From positions 4,270,820 through 4,334,819 of the forward strand of contig JARCOQ010000025.1 in NCBI GenBank assembly GCA_029207755.1: a stretch of DNA of 64,000 nucleotides, written 5' to 3'. Positions 48,821 through 60,009 of this stretch are shown here, piece after piece. Position 1 is the first letter of the stretch; every line of letters begins with the position of its first letter. Position numbers and translations under genes: made by a program. This stretch comes from Chamaea fasciata (Eukaryota > Chordata > Aves > Passeriformes > Sylviidae). The notes beneath the pieces were generated by a model. That model made no database searches, was not told the origin of the DNA, and saw only the letters and a program-made list of their open reading frames with translations.

Positions 48821-50057
48821 AGATCAGGGGTGCAGGCGACTTTTCCTGCTCTCAGAATGTGAGTCAGGGGTGATCAGAGGTGTGTGAGTTACAACACGAG
48901 CTCGATAGTGATCACTTCAGCAGCTGGGGAAGCCAAAGTCTTGCTTGTTAATAAGAGAAAAGAAAGCTGATTAATCAGCTGAGTCATCCTGCTCTGCCTC
49001 AGTGCTGGTATGAGTGGCATTCCCTATGGATCAGCCTATTCTGAGGGAAAAGCCAAACCATAATCAAGGCTAATTGACTGAGCTCAATCAAATGTTTCAA
49101 AATACCACCCGTGAGTTAGACATCAAATAAAAAACAGGGATATTCCCAGTCAGGCAGTTAATTGCTTCCTGAAAACTTGTTCTTTGCAATAATTTGAAGA
49201 TTTTCACCAGAGCTCCCTTTTATTTCCATTTGCAAGGTTTATAGCAGGTTACAGTGTAATGTACAGATTAACAGGCTGGAACAAGACACCTGCCCTCTCA
49301 CATTTCTTCCTTCTGAAAGATGCTGCAGTGCTGCCTTGTCTCTGCAACGGAAAATCTGCAGCCTCCAGGAGTTCAAACAACTTTTTAGGAGGTTTTAGAA
49401 AGATAAACAATACCAACTTCTTGCAGCTATTAGAACTAGCAGCAAAAATTGCAGTATTTTAGAGTGAAGCCAGTAGGCTTTTTAGTCATTCTGTGTAGAG
49501 AATTGATCCCTAAAGGATACTTCTATGGGTTTTGTTTCTTACATCCAGCAGAAATTGTTTCAAAGAGGAGCTGAAACGTCAGACTTTTTGCAAGAGTTTG
49601 TCTGGTGGAAAATAACGGTGGTGTTTAAAGGCTTTTTCTGGTTCCTGATGTGTCCCAGGTTGTGTGCAGCGATGAAAAACCAGCAGCACATCTGTAAATG
49701 AATCATCTTTTTCCCTGCACGCACATGGTTGCACAATTTTATTGACTGCTCGCTTTGATGAGTATTTGATATTTGTCATGTGCAGCAGTCCCATCCCATT
49801 GTAATATCAGAAATTCCAAGCACAATTAACAACTGGATTTGATGTCACAGCTAACGGGGCACAGTCCTGCTGTGACCCAGGGCAATAGCGCACAGGGTGA
49901 GCCAGCCCGCTGCAGTCAGCAGTGATCCCAGGACTGAAGTTCCAACAGGGACATCTGGCTGCAAACCCTGCACCTGGGTTGGGCATTTCCTCCTCTGGCT
50001 GAGCCTGCAGAGCAGGTGGGAGCACCTCAGGTGAACCCCAGCGTTGGAAAGAATCAG

Positions 50058-50234
50058 TATGGAATCCTGGAATGGTTTGGTTGGAAGGGACCTTAAAGCT
50101 CGTCCACCTCCAACCCTGACACCTTCCACTGCCCCAGGCTGCTCCAAGCCCCATCCAGCCTGGCCTTGGACACTGCCAGGGATCCAGGGGCAGCCACAAC
50201 TTCTCTGGGAAATCCATTCCAGCCCCTCCCCACC
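50058..50234 (-). mobile_element. CR1 LINE 3' fragment, first part of a copy split by an LTR
   Basis: GGAATCCTGGAATGGTTTGG through CACTGCCAGGGATCCAGGGG to CAGCCCCTCCCCACC, where CR1 homology stops abruptly. It resumes at 50814. Confidence 0.87.
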
Positions 50235-50813
50235 TGCTGGAACCCTGGAGGCTGAAAATTTCAGGCTTTCTGAGCTGAGGGGTGCTGACCCTCTGGCAAG
50301 CACCACGTTTCACCTGAGGCTGTGGAACAGGCTCCCGAGATTGAGTGATCCCTCCGGGGTTGTGGGTGTGTGGTTTGAATTGTGTGATCTCACAGGGTGA
50401 AAAACTTGGATTTAAGATTTTAGTACATAGTAACACACATGGGTCAAGATGGAGGATTTGGGGCGTTGTCTAAGTCCTTCTTCATCTTCTTCTTCCTTCT
50501 TCTTCCTGGGTTTGGGTGTAATTGGGTGAAGAGGGCCTGCACTGTGGCCTTGGGTGGTCGTTATTGGGTCAAAACCATAAATAACATAGGTACCATCTTG
50601 TTATTGGGCAATTATTGCTTAAATAACCTTGGAAAGAGTTAGAAACTCTCCATTTTACCTCCGTTCTCTAACTTGCTAGTTAGACCTCACACCTTGTGAG
50701 TCTGTAAATAGATAAGAAACAATAAACATCTAAGTCTGAACTCAAGAACCTACATTTCCCGTGTCTTAATCCTGACCTCAGCAGAGAAAAAGAAACCAGA
50801 ATTGTAACAGCCA
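50235..50813 (+). mobile_element. Solo LTR-like insertion inside a CR1 copy, about 579 bp
   Basis: It interrupts CR1 between CCCCTCCCCACC and CTCTCACAGGGGAG. It starts TGCTGGAACC and ends TAACAGCCA, giving TG...CA termini. It contains AATAAA at about 50721 (ACAATAAACATC) followed by a TTCCCGTGTCTTAATCC-like 3' part. A clean target duplication was not found. Orientation is inferred from the poly(A) signal. Confidence 0.72.
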
Positions 50814-50885
50814 CTCTCACAGGGGAGAATTCTTTGCCAATATCCCACCTAAACCTTCCAACCTTTCTGTCCACCCCTGCGAAGG
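50814..50885 (-). mobile_element. CR1 LINE 3' fragment, second part of the split copy
   Basis: CTCACAGGGGAGAATTCTTT and CCAATATCCCACCTAAACCT continue the copy interrupted at 50234. Confidence 0.82.
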
Positions 50886-51054
50886 GAAGTGTTGGGATTT
50901 CTCAGGGAATCTGGGAAAACTGAGTGAGAGCTTCTAAATTGCTCCTTCAACCTCGTGATCCCCTGGGAAGGTCCTGGTGGGACCCCCCAGCTCTGGGATG
51001 TGGCTCTGGCCTTTGCTGTGGGGCGTTGGTCACAACAGGGGGTGCAAAATGATT

Positions 51055-51140
51055 TCGTGGGTGTGGTGGTGTTCAAGCAGAGGTTGGACTTGATGATCTT
51101 GGAGGTCTTTTCCAACCTTAATGATCCTGTAATAAATTCC
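51055..51140 (+). mobile_element. CR1-type 3' tail, other subfamily
   Basis: GTGGTGGTGTTCAAGCAGAG, GTTGGACTTGATGATCTTGG and TTTTCCAACCTTAATGATCC form a familiar avian retroposon 3' end. It resembles 54045-54125. Confidence 0.7.
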
Positions 51141-52671
51141 ATTATTCTTTTTCCCCACGTAGTCATGATTCTGGTTTGTATTCCACTTAAAAATCCATCA
51201 CTTTCCTGCAGCACGACGTGAACACAGGTGCCACAGGCTTCACACCCTCTGCAGCTCCACAAAAAACCTTAAAGAAAGCTCGCATTCCAAATCTGAATTT
51301 CCATGGGGGTTGTGCCAATATTAATTAGTACAAATGACCTGATGTGTTTGAAATTAGCTGTCATTATAACAACCCCATATGTAACCACGTATTTTCCTTG
51401 TCTGGGTGTTTGCTGTGCACCTTGTATTTATTACAGTGTTATTTGTTAATGCTTTTGTGTGGTGGATCAGTTGTCAGGAAGAATGATTGTGGTTACAAAA
51501 AAAAAAAAAAAAGCAGTTTTACTGTGAGCTGGAAGGAAGAGAATATGGATGAGGATGGAGAAGGAGGAGACAGAAGATGACATTTGTAGGCAGAGGTGAT
51601 TTGTAGCATGAAAATATTAAATGCTGTTGAAAAGTGGGACTCCACAGATTATTGACATAATTGTGGCAATAGGAATAGATTTTTCTCTGCTATTTGCCTA
51701 TTTTTGCTACAATTTTCATCAGATGATGAATACATGACTATTTTACATTGTTTAACACAAAAGAAATTGGCTTTTTATTCTATTTTTTAAAATAACATAT
51801 GTCTAGCAGATTTCTAACTGAACCATCTTTTTAAAAAGCCTATTGTGATTGAATTTTGCATCTTTCAACTTTTCTCTGGGGTTTCTTTGCATTAGTATTG
51901 GGTTCAAAGCAATAATCAAGGTCTAAGCCTTACAAGATCATTTTTTGCCTGCTTAAAATGAAAACCAGAGGGGAGTTTTGCTGATTAGGTGTGTACTTCA
52001 TTTCTGTGCACAATGCCAGAGTTTAAATACATGTCACTTGGAAATGAGCTTTTGCAAATTCAAAGGGAGAGAGATGAACTTTAAAGCTGAACTTTAAACC
52101 TCACATCAGTTTTCCTGTGGCACTGGAGATGTGTTATTTTCACAGAAAGTATTTCCTTTTGCTTTCAAGTGATGGCACAAGCAAAATGCTGAAGACTGAA
52201 TTCAAATTACTTGAATTCTTTCAAAATTTTGAAACACTGAACAAAGGGGAGAAATTCTGCAGGTCATTAAATAGTTTCCTAATTTCTTTGCTTTCAAAGA
52301 GGAGGGAAGAAATGAGAAGGAAAGGGCCACACACTTTTCTTTCTCAGAACACACAGAGAAAAGAAATGGTCTCTAGTACAGCCCTTCCCAGCACCAGGAA
52401 CGTGCACCCAGGGAGAGCTCATGGATCAAACTCCCTCTGATGCTTTGGATTCTGGATGCTTTGCCAAAACCAGAAACTCACACTTTTGGCATAGATAAAG
52501 TGTCCTGGAATGTGAAGCTGAGCAGTGACCCTTTGCACTCTCCTCTTTACAGCTTGTGCCTGAGAAAATGATGAGAGGAAGGTTTGGCAGGAGGGACCGG
52601 GGCAGGGAGTGCTTGGATCCAGGCAGAAGGAAAACGTGGATGTTGAATGTGCAGAGCACTGATAACACCAG

Positions 52672-52785
52672 TCACGGAATTCCAGGATGGTTTGGGTGGG
52701 AAGAGACCTTAAAGCTCATCCCATTCCACCCCTGCCACGGGCAGGGATAGCTTCCACTGGACCAGGTTGCTTCCCAGTAATGAGG
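52672..52785 (-). mobile_element. CR1 LINE extreme 3' end
   Basis: CACGGAATTCCAGGATGGTT, GGGTGGGAAGAGACCTTAAA and CACCCCTGCCACGGGCAGGG on the plus strand. Confidence 0.85.
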
Positions 52786-53472
52786 GAAGGGATGGAAAAG
52801 ATTTTTGACATGGAAGATAAACCCACACCTCACCTCAATGGCCCGTTCTGTTCTTATTTATTTCCCTTGACACACTTCATGTACTTTCTCCTCCCAGGTA
52901 AGAAGTGCAGTTACTGTGATCAGTTTTTCCTGAGGGAAATGGATAAAATTGGTAACACTGGGCAGAAGCAAGAATAATCAACTTACTCCTTTTTAGACAG
53001 AAGCCCTTTAATGTCCTCTCGGCACAGGAAAATGACCAGGTGAGGGGCTCGTTGTCTCTGACAGGGGCAAATAGAAGATTCTGAGGGCAAGATGAGCGTA
53101 TCATGGTCCAAATAATTCACATAAACAGATTGTATGGCTGTGGGAATGCAGCCACCTAAAATCCCTTACTGGTCTGGTGCTGGGACATAGAGAATCCCAA
53201 AAGGATCATGGAATAATGGGCAGGAAATGATGCATTTGGAAAATGCAGGCTGTGTCATCCACCACAGGGCAAAGCTCTTTGTGAACAAGCGCAGGTCTTT
53301 TCTCATACCTGACTCATCCAGCACATAAAGTCGTCAAAGAAAAAGAATAAAAGCTATGTTTCAAAATAGAAAAACACATATTCTGTGAGCCAGAGCTCTT
53401 AAATGTATCTTAATCAAAGTATTACGTAGCATTGAGGCGCCTGGCAAATCCCCATCACAAAAATTTCTAAAT

Positions 53473-53475
<3 letters not shown>

Positions 53476-53520
<45 letters not shown>
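53476..53520. repeat. Poly(T) homopolymer of 45
   Basis: An uninterrupted T run on the plus strand (A on the minus). Adjacent sequence does not match a retroposon I recognise and no flanking target duplication was seen. The exact length is probably unreliable. Confidence 0.9.
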
Positions 53521-54044
53521 CCTAAAAGAGCCTGGATCACATATGGTTGTGTCAGGAACAAAATAAAACAGTCAGAAGTAAAGCAGTGAACCAGACCAGT
53601 AAAAAATCTGTGTCACCTTGCTACCTATGCAACAGGGGGAAATACAAAGTGATTAAGAACGGGGAAAAAATCACAATACTAGTTTTTCACCTGGCAAAGC
53701 CCTACTTTGCAAATAGAAAGTTATCAAACACATAATCTGCTTCCCAGCTGTATTTACACTGGCTAGTTTACTCACTGTAGGTCAGAACTGTCAGAATCAG
53801 TGTAATCTTTATAAATTTCTTGGGCAGTTAACAAGTAAATGAGCTAAGGCAATTTTTGCTGGATCCTCTTTAAGGCAGCAACATTTCTCACAAATAATGG
53901 CAGATCAAAAGAAACGACCAGCCCTGAGTTACAAACCAGATTCATTTTATCCATTAGTCATTCATTTAATTCATTTCTTTGATTTCATTCTTGGAGGAGC
54001 TTCATTCATATTTGCATAACATAAATGGTCATTATGGTTTAGTG

Positions 54045-54125
54045 GGCACCGTGGTGTTCGTCAAAGGTTGGACTTGATGACCTTGGAGGTTTTTCCCAAC
54101 CTCAATGATTCCATGATTTTGTCAA
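54045..54125 (+). mobile_element. CR1-type 3' tail, other subfamily
   Basis: TAGTGGGCACCGTGGTGTTC, GGTTGGACTTGATGACCTTG and CCCAACCTCAATGATTCCAT. It is short, with only the terminal part present. Confidence 0.7.
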
Positions 54126-54591
54126 TAATACGTAAACCAAGGCCCAAAACAAAGCCAAAGAACTTGTTTTACTTTCTGGTTGAGTTTTGTCTGTCTTTGC
54201 TCTTGAATCTTTTCCCACTGAAATCAGTGGGGATTTTGATTCCTAGCAAGTCAATGGGAGCAGAATCTGATATTTTATTAGCACGTCGTTATGGACCCCA
54301 TGAGGACAGGAAATTGGATTTTGGAGCCAGGAAGATAAATGAGGGAAAGACTTTTTGGAAGCAGTTTATGGTCTGTGTTGGTATTCAGTTTTAGAAAACC
54401 TCTGAATAAAAGAAGGCTTGAACTACCTCAAGTGGTCTGGGCACTGCAGGTTTCATTTCTGTCACACTGAGGGGGATTTTGTCAGGGTTTGGTTGGGAAG
54501 TCCCAGCCAGGCAACTCCTCACCCTGGTGCGTTGTCAGCACCTCTCAGTTTCTTCCAGGAAATGTCTCTGTGAAATGTGGAAGTCATGACC

Positions 54592-54858
54592 ATGACACAG
54601 GACAAGGAGGAATGGCTTTAAACTGAGAGAGAGCAGGGTTAGATGGATACTGGGGACAAATTCCTCCCTGTAAGGGTGGGGAAGCCCTGGCAGAGGGTGC
54701 CCAGAGCAGCTGTGGCTGCCCTTGGATCCCTGGAAGTGTCCAAGGCCAGGCTGGATGGGGCTTGGATCAGCCTGGGACAGTAAAAGGTGTCCCTGCCGTG
54801 GCAGGGATGGGATGGGAGGAATTCCCTTCTCACTCAAACAATCCTCTGATTTTATGTG
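54592..54858 (+). mobile_element. CR1 LINE 3' fragment
   Basis: GACACAGGACAAGGAGGAAT, GGGTGGGGAAGCCCTGGCAG, GTGCCCAGAGCAGCTGTGGC and CAATCCTCTGATTTTATG. Confidence 0.9.
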
Positions 54859-56835
54859 GTAAAACCAATCCCAGGCACAGACAATGTGTGACTGACACAT
54901 CTTGACTTGGGTCATCTGATGGTGTCCACCACTGTGCCATAAACTCTCAAAGGATTGTTGGAAATGCAGGGGAATAAAGAAGAAAGGTGATTAAACAGCT
55001 GCCTCCAAGATAAGGAAAAGTCCAAGAGTTTCATTCAGTGAGCAGTGGCCTGGGGCAACTCAAAGGGTGGACAGGAAGGTGACAGAAAAGCCATCAAACC
55101 TTATTTCAAACTACCTGCTGCGGTCATTTGAATTTAGATAATATGTTCGTGTGTGTATTTAGGGCCTGATTTCTCCCTGCACTGGGCAGCTTTCAGCTGT
55201 GTGCAGACTCCAGATTCTGAGCAGCACTTTGCCCATTCTCTCCTGCCCTGGTGTGATCTAAATGTCTCTCCCAGGAGCTGTTCTGACTCTGGGTTGCTGT
55301 AGCCACCTCTGGATGTCCTTGGTGACTCCTCAGCTCTCTGCCAATGCATCAGGTTCTTGGCATCCAGGTTTCACTGCTGCATTTCTCAGGGTGATGCAGC
55401 TATCAGAGTGAAAGGTTGTTGTCAGTGTAATTAATGAGGCATTTCCCTGATACTTTTTACTTGAGATTTATTCGTGTATAATATTTTTAGTAGAAGCCGT
55501 TAGAAAAGACCTGAGTTCAATAAAAAGTTTCAAATGAGATGCCAGCTCCATATGAAGACCACACTGAGATGAGATGAAATGGTATTTGCCCATTTCAGTG
55601 AATTTCACAAGATTCACAGGCCCTTCTCCAGTGTCTCATAATCTGCTCAGACACTGATTCGCCTGAAGAGCTGTAAATCTCAACACTGGCCCACACCTGA
55701 TCCTTGAGCAAAACCCAAAATGAGGGATGCTATTTTACCTTTCCATTTTGCCAGAATTGCCATTCTTTCAGCAATGAACTGACAACCCACAGTAAGTATT
55801 ACACGGTCACCTTTTCTGGGGTGGGGTAGGCCAAGAATTTGACAGCTGAAGCACCAGGGAGGAGGAACTAGAGCAGAAGTGCATCCAGATGAGGAATTCT
55901 GCCTCCTGCAGCCCCTGGGCATGGCTGGGGAGTGGGGTGCACACAGAGCAGCCACGTAGGGAGCATCTCCTTGCGCTGCTCATCCCACTCAGGGCTCATT
56001 GTGGAACCACAGATTTCTGGAACCACAGGCAGCAGCTTTGCCCTCAGTGATTGCTGTCTGAACCCTGTGACCTGCAGCATCCCATGGGGAGGAATTCCAC
56101 AGCTCCCTTATGCCCAGAGAGAGGAACCACCTTGTTCTGTTTGCCTCGACATTGCCACCTGCCAGCTTTACTTCCTGCTCCTCGATTTTTGACAACAGCC
56201 ATTTCCTCTCAACATCTTAAGGACAACTGTGGCTATAAATATCTCCCTCACAACCCTGCACAGCCATCTCTTTTCCAGACAGAAATCATAGTCTCTGTAG
56301 TTTCTCTAAATACAGAAAATGTTCCAGGCTTTCGTCAACCTGCACCTTTTCTTGTTTTACTTTATGCTTTTATCTTTGTAACCAGTGACCAGAACTACAA
56401 GCAGTACCCAGGATTTGGGGATGGGATGGGTTTATATGGAGGCTCTGAGATCTTCTTCCCCCAAATTCCATGGCTTTAGTATTAGTGGCACTGGGCAGAC
56501 GGGAGTGCAATAACTCACAGGGATTGATACTGTGATCTCTTGGCAAAATGATCTTGCTTTGCTTGACCACATAGTTTGTGGTACAAATCCACATCCACAC
56601 GCACACAAATATTTAATGAATTCTGTGGGCCTGCACAAAGGGCATTGTGGGGAGAGAAAAAGCCACAACACATCCCACAGGACATCTGTCCCTGAGCTTT
56701 GGTTGGAGAAATGTTCTTAAAATGCTTTGGCCTCTGTGACCCTGCTCAGGTCAGACCCAGCACAGGGAGAATTTCCCTCTGGCCAGGGCAGGAATGCAGC
56801 TGTAGGAGTGTTGGTGCATGTGCCTTTTGCTTCCA

Positions 56836-57260
56836 CGGAATCATGGAATCACGAAGGCTGGAAAAGAGCTCTCAGAAGATTGAATCCACACGTTAACACA
56901 GCACCACCGTGCTCACCCCTGAGCCACATCCCCGGGTGCCACACCTGTGCATTTTTGAACACTTTGGGATGGTGACTCCAGCACTGCCCTCAGCAGCCTG
57001 TCCCAATATCTGGCAACCCTCTCAGGGGAGAAATTTTCCATAATATCCAACCTGACCCTCCCTTGGCACAACTTGGGGCCACTTCTTGTCCTGTTCCCTG
57101 TTCCCAGAGCCCAGCCTCCCGGCTGTCTCCTCCTGTCAGGGAGCTGTGCAGAGCCAGAAATTCCCCCTGAGCCTCCTTTTCTCCAGGCTGAGCCCCTTTC
57201 CCAGCTCCCTCAGCCCCTCCTGGTGCTCCAGCCCCTTCCCCAGCTCCACTGCCCTGGGAC
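56836..57260 (-). mobile_element. CR1 LINE 3' fragment, divergent subfamily
   Basis: GGAATCATGGAATCACGAAG, TTAACACAGCACCACCGTGC, TATCCAACCTGACCCTCCCT and CCTTTTCTCCAGGCTGAGCC on the plus strand. Confidence 0.88.
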
Positions 57261-59467
57261 AACTTTCTTTCTTTCCACGAGATAAATTTGGTGGGAAGAG
57301 GTGTTTCTCCCTTTCTCTGGGAATAGAATGAGATTTGATAAATACTTGGGTTTAACAAATCCTTTGCCCGGGCAGCTGCCGGCAGAGGTCACCGTTGCTG
57401 TAGCTGGGCTGGAAGGGGTTGAGTTTTCCCCGGCTTTTATTGGCCTCACATTTGGGATCGACAAATATTTCTAACCCCACCAATCCAGCGCTGACTGCTG
57501 CTGTTAGAGCACTGAATCTTTTGGAATGAAACCGTCGGGTTTAGTAACTCTTTATCTTTTCCTTATCAGCAGTTTGTAAAATGCAGATGAAGGAGGAAAA
57601 AAATCAAAGATTTCTGTTAACTTCTTAAAATTACCAGTATTTTTGCCAAGTGCCTTTAATTTGAGTCAGTAATGCTAATTAGTACATATTCAATATTCTG
57701 TTAGTCCTAAAAGCCTTTTGTAAGGAAACAGAAAACCAGTTATTAGAATCTGTGCTTAAAGGAACATTTATATGGCCAAAACCATGGAGCAGTAGGGGAA
57801 TTTATGGGATTTATTCTATTGATTGAAACAATGTCGTTTTTAATGTCTTCTGTTTGACCCTTTTTCTAGACATCCCATTAAATAAAGATATTTTACACCT
57901 GAAAATGCGAGTCTGAATACGTATTTTAGCTATTTTTCTAAACTGATTTTTTAAATTAATATTTTGTGGTTATTTCATAGTTATCCTATGAAGTAATTGC
58001 TTATTTAGCATTTTAACCCACTAAAATGATGCTTGTGCTCATTGTAACTCTCCACCGAACTTAAATGAAGATGTCTAAAAAGACAATTTCAGATTTCAGC
58101 GGGGAAAAGGGACAGTGCTCAGCTACAAGGATGAGGAAATAGAGCCACAGTTACTTTCTTTACCACCTTGTTGGGAGAGCCAGATCCCTGCGGGGTGAGT
58201 GGCTGGGATTGATCAAGCTGTGCAATCCCTGGTACTGCACAGATGTGTCAGGGGGCTCCTCTGCAGACCTCGCTGAGATTTGTTTAAAAATGATCCATAT
58301 CTGTGACTATTAATACATTTAAAGGCCGAGTCTTTCTTATCACACTTGAGAACTCTCCAATATATTTGATTCTTTCTTCCATCCCTGTAACCTCTCGGGG
58401 AAGTGCAGAAAATATTGCAGCCCTCTGAATTTCAGACAAAACTGCCTGAAATGGCAGTTGGCAGGGGGATTTTAAAAGCCCGTTTTCCACAATATCTGAA
58501 CCAGCTCAGAAGTACCACAAGCAGGAATGTACAGAAGAATCGGCTCCCTCTCCGTCTTATTGCAGATAATCATCACATTTTAGTTTGGCTTAGCAAAAAA
58601 AAGTGCCCCAAAAACTTTATTGTGATACTCTAAAGCACGAAAACATCCATAAATTATCTGTCTAACAGTCACAATGCAACTTCCAAGCTGTGACAACTTG
58701 GAAAACCAGCCTGACAAGCACGCTCACTTTTGGTGTTTTTCTAAAACTTCCTGAGCTTTATAAAGAGAATTTAAAGTGAAGAAAGAACCAAAGCACAAAC
58801 ACTTTTTGTTCTCAGCACACAAATTCCTTCTGTCTCCCTGCCCGGGGTCCCCGTTTTTATCTGTGAGCAGTGTCTCAGCTAAAGCAGTGTTATCACCAGC
58901 TATAAATCAATAAACATTGTCAGCTCCATCCTGTCACTACACACAGGCAGCAGGGAGGTCGTGAGCTTTTCCAAGTGGACATCCCAGAGGATAACACGGT
59001 CTTTACTGAAGTACTGCTCTGTCTGCAGCTAAGAGGATCCTGCCTTGGGTCAGTCACGCTTTGATTTAGCAGAATTCCTATTTATTTATCCTAGTAAAGA
59101 AAGAAAGGAGTTTTGATCTAGAGTAGAATTATCACGGGGAAGGGTGGAGGGTGGGGAAGGAAATAAGAAAGCCTCAATATTCAGAACAAAGCCAGTCAAG
59201 AATTTTCATATAGGTGTAACTGCTGTAGAATGCAAATAAAACTAAGTTCCCGTATACCTGGATAAAAAGAGTAAGAACACTCGCATTTCCCTGAGCTTAA
59301 GCTGCTCCCGCTAAAGATGTTTTTCAAGCCTTAAGCTTCTCCACAGCTGCACCACGAACACCTTCCAGATGTGCGTGCAGCCAAACCTGCCTCAGCAGAT
59401 GCGATTTTCGTTTTTCACCCAACCAAACGCCGCTCGCAAGCAGCGAGCGCTCCGCGCTGCACGGCTC

Positions 59468-59493
59468 ATCCCATCCCATCCCATCCCATCCCA
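59468..59493. repeat. CCCAT pentamer run in the NGF CpG island
   Basis: Five consecutive CATCC/CCCAT units at the edge of the island. Minus strand ATGGG repeats. Confidence 0.92.
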
Positions 59494-59624
59494 TCGGTGC
59501 CTCCTCCTGCCAGAGAGGCTCCGGAGCTCCGGGGCCGGCGCCGGGCTCCGCAGCGGGGCCGTGCCGCGCTGCCCGCGGTGCCGCAGCCGCGCTCGGGCCG
59601 TGCGGGGCCGGGCGGGTCACTCAC

Positions 59625-59960
59625 CTCAGAGCCCGAGCGCTGCTCGCCGGGGGCTCGGCGCTGCCCGAGGGGTGTCCAGGCTGCTCTGCGCTCCGTGGCA
59701 CCCCTGTGCTCGGCCCCTGTGGCCAGCCCGCAGAGCCATTCACATTCCCGCTGCCGTCGCAGCCTCATTCAGCGCTCAGGGCTCCGCTCTGATTCACGGC
59801 GTGCCGGCTCCCTCTGGGTCCTAGCGCTGTGGACGTGTGGGAGCTGCTGGGACTCGCAGGAATTCAGCCCCCTTGGCTCGCTGCCGAGCGCAGGCAGGGA
59901 TGCACAGATGTGCAGTGAAAGTTTCAAAGCGCGGCTGGTCGTGTGAGTGCGCTCACAGAA
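59625..59960 (-). other. NGF: Candidate NGF 5' non-coding first exon
   Basis: The minus strand reads TCTGAG|GTGAGTGACC with the exon end at 59625. This is a near-perfect 5' splice donor at the heart of a CpG island about 27 kb upstream of the NGF coding exon. Mammalian NGF has one or more 5' non-coding exons far upstream, so the placement fits. The right-hand (5') limit is a guess because no TATA box or other start marker was recognised. I did not find an intermediate non-coding exon. The alternative is a first exon of another minus-strand transcript. Confidence 0.5.
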
Positions 59961-60009
59961 CGCCCGGAGAACCCTCCGGCTCCGCCGTGCCGCTGGCAGC
60001 GACTGAAAC

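Larger units (their letters stand above)
32265..59622 (-). other. NGF 5' intron(s), inferred extent
   Basis: The interval between the coding-exon acceptor and the candidate donor at 59623. No coding exon of another gene was recognised. It contains three LTRs, about eleven CR1 loci, a 49-bp minisatellite and a T45 run. Stretches with nothing recognised are 33680-35730, 35830-37930, 38150-39390, 39995-44855, 45180-46555, 47405-48710, 48825-50055, 51145-52670, 52790-54040, 54860-56835 and 57265-59390. An internal non-coding NGF exon may exist but was not identified. Confidence 0.5.
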
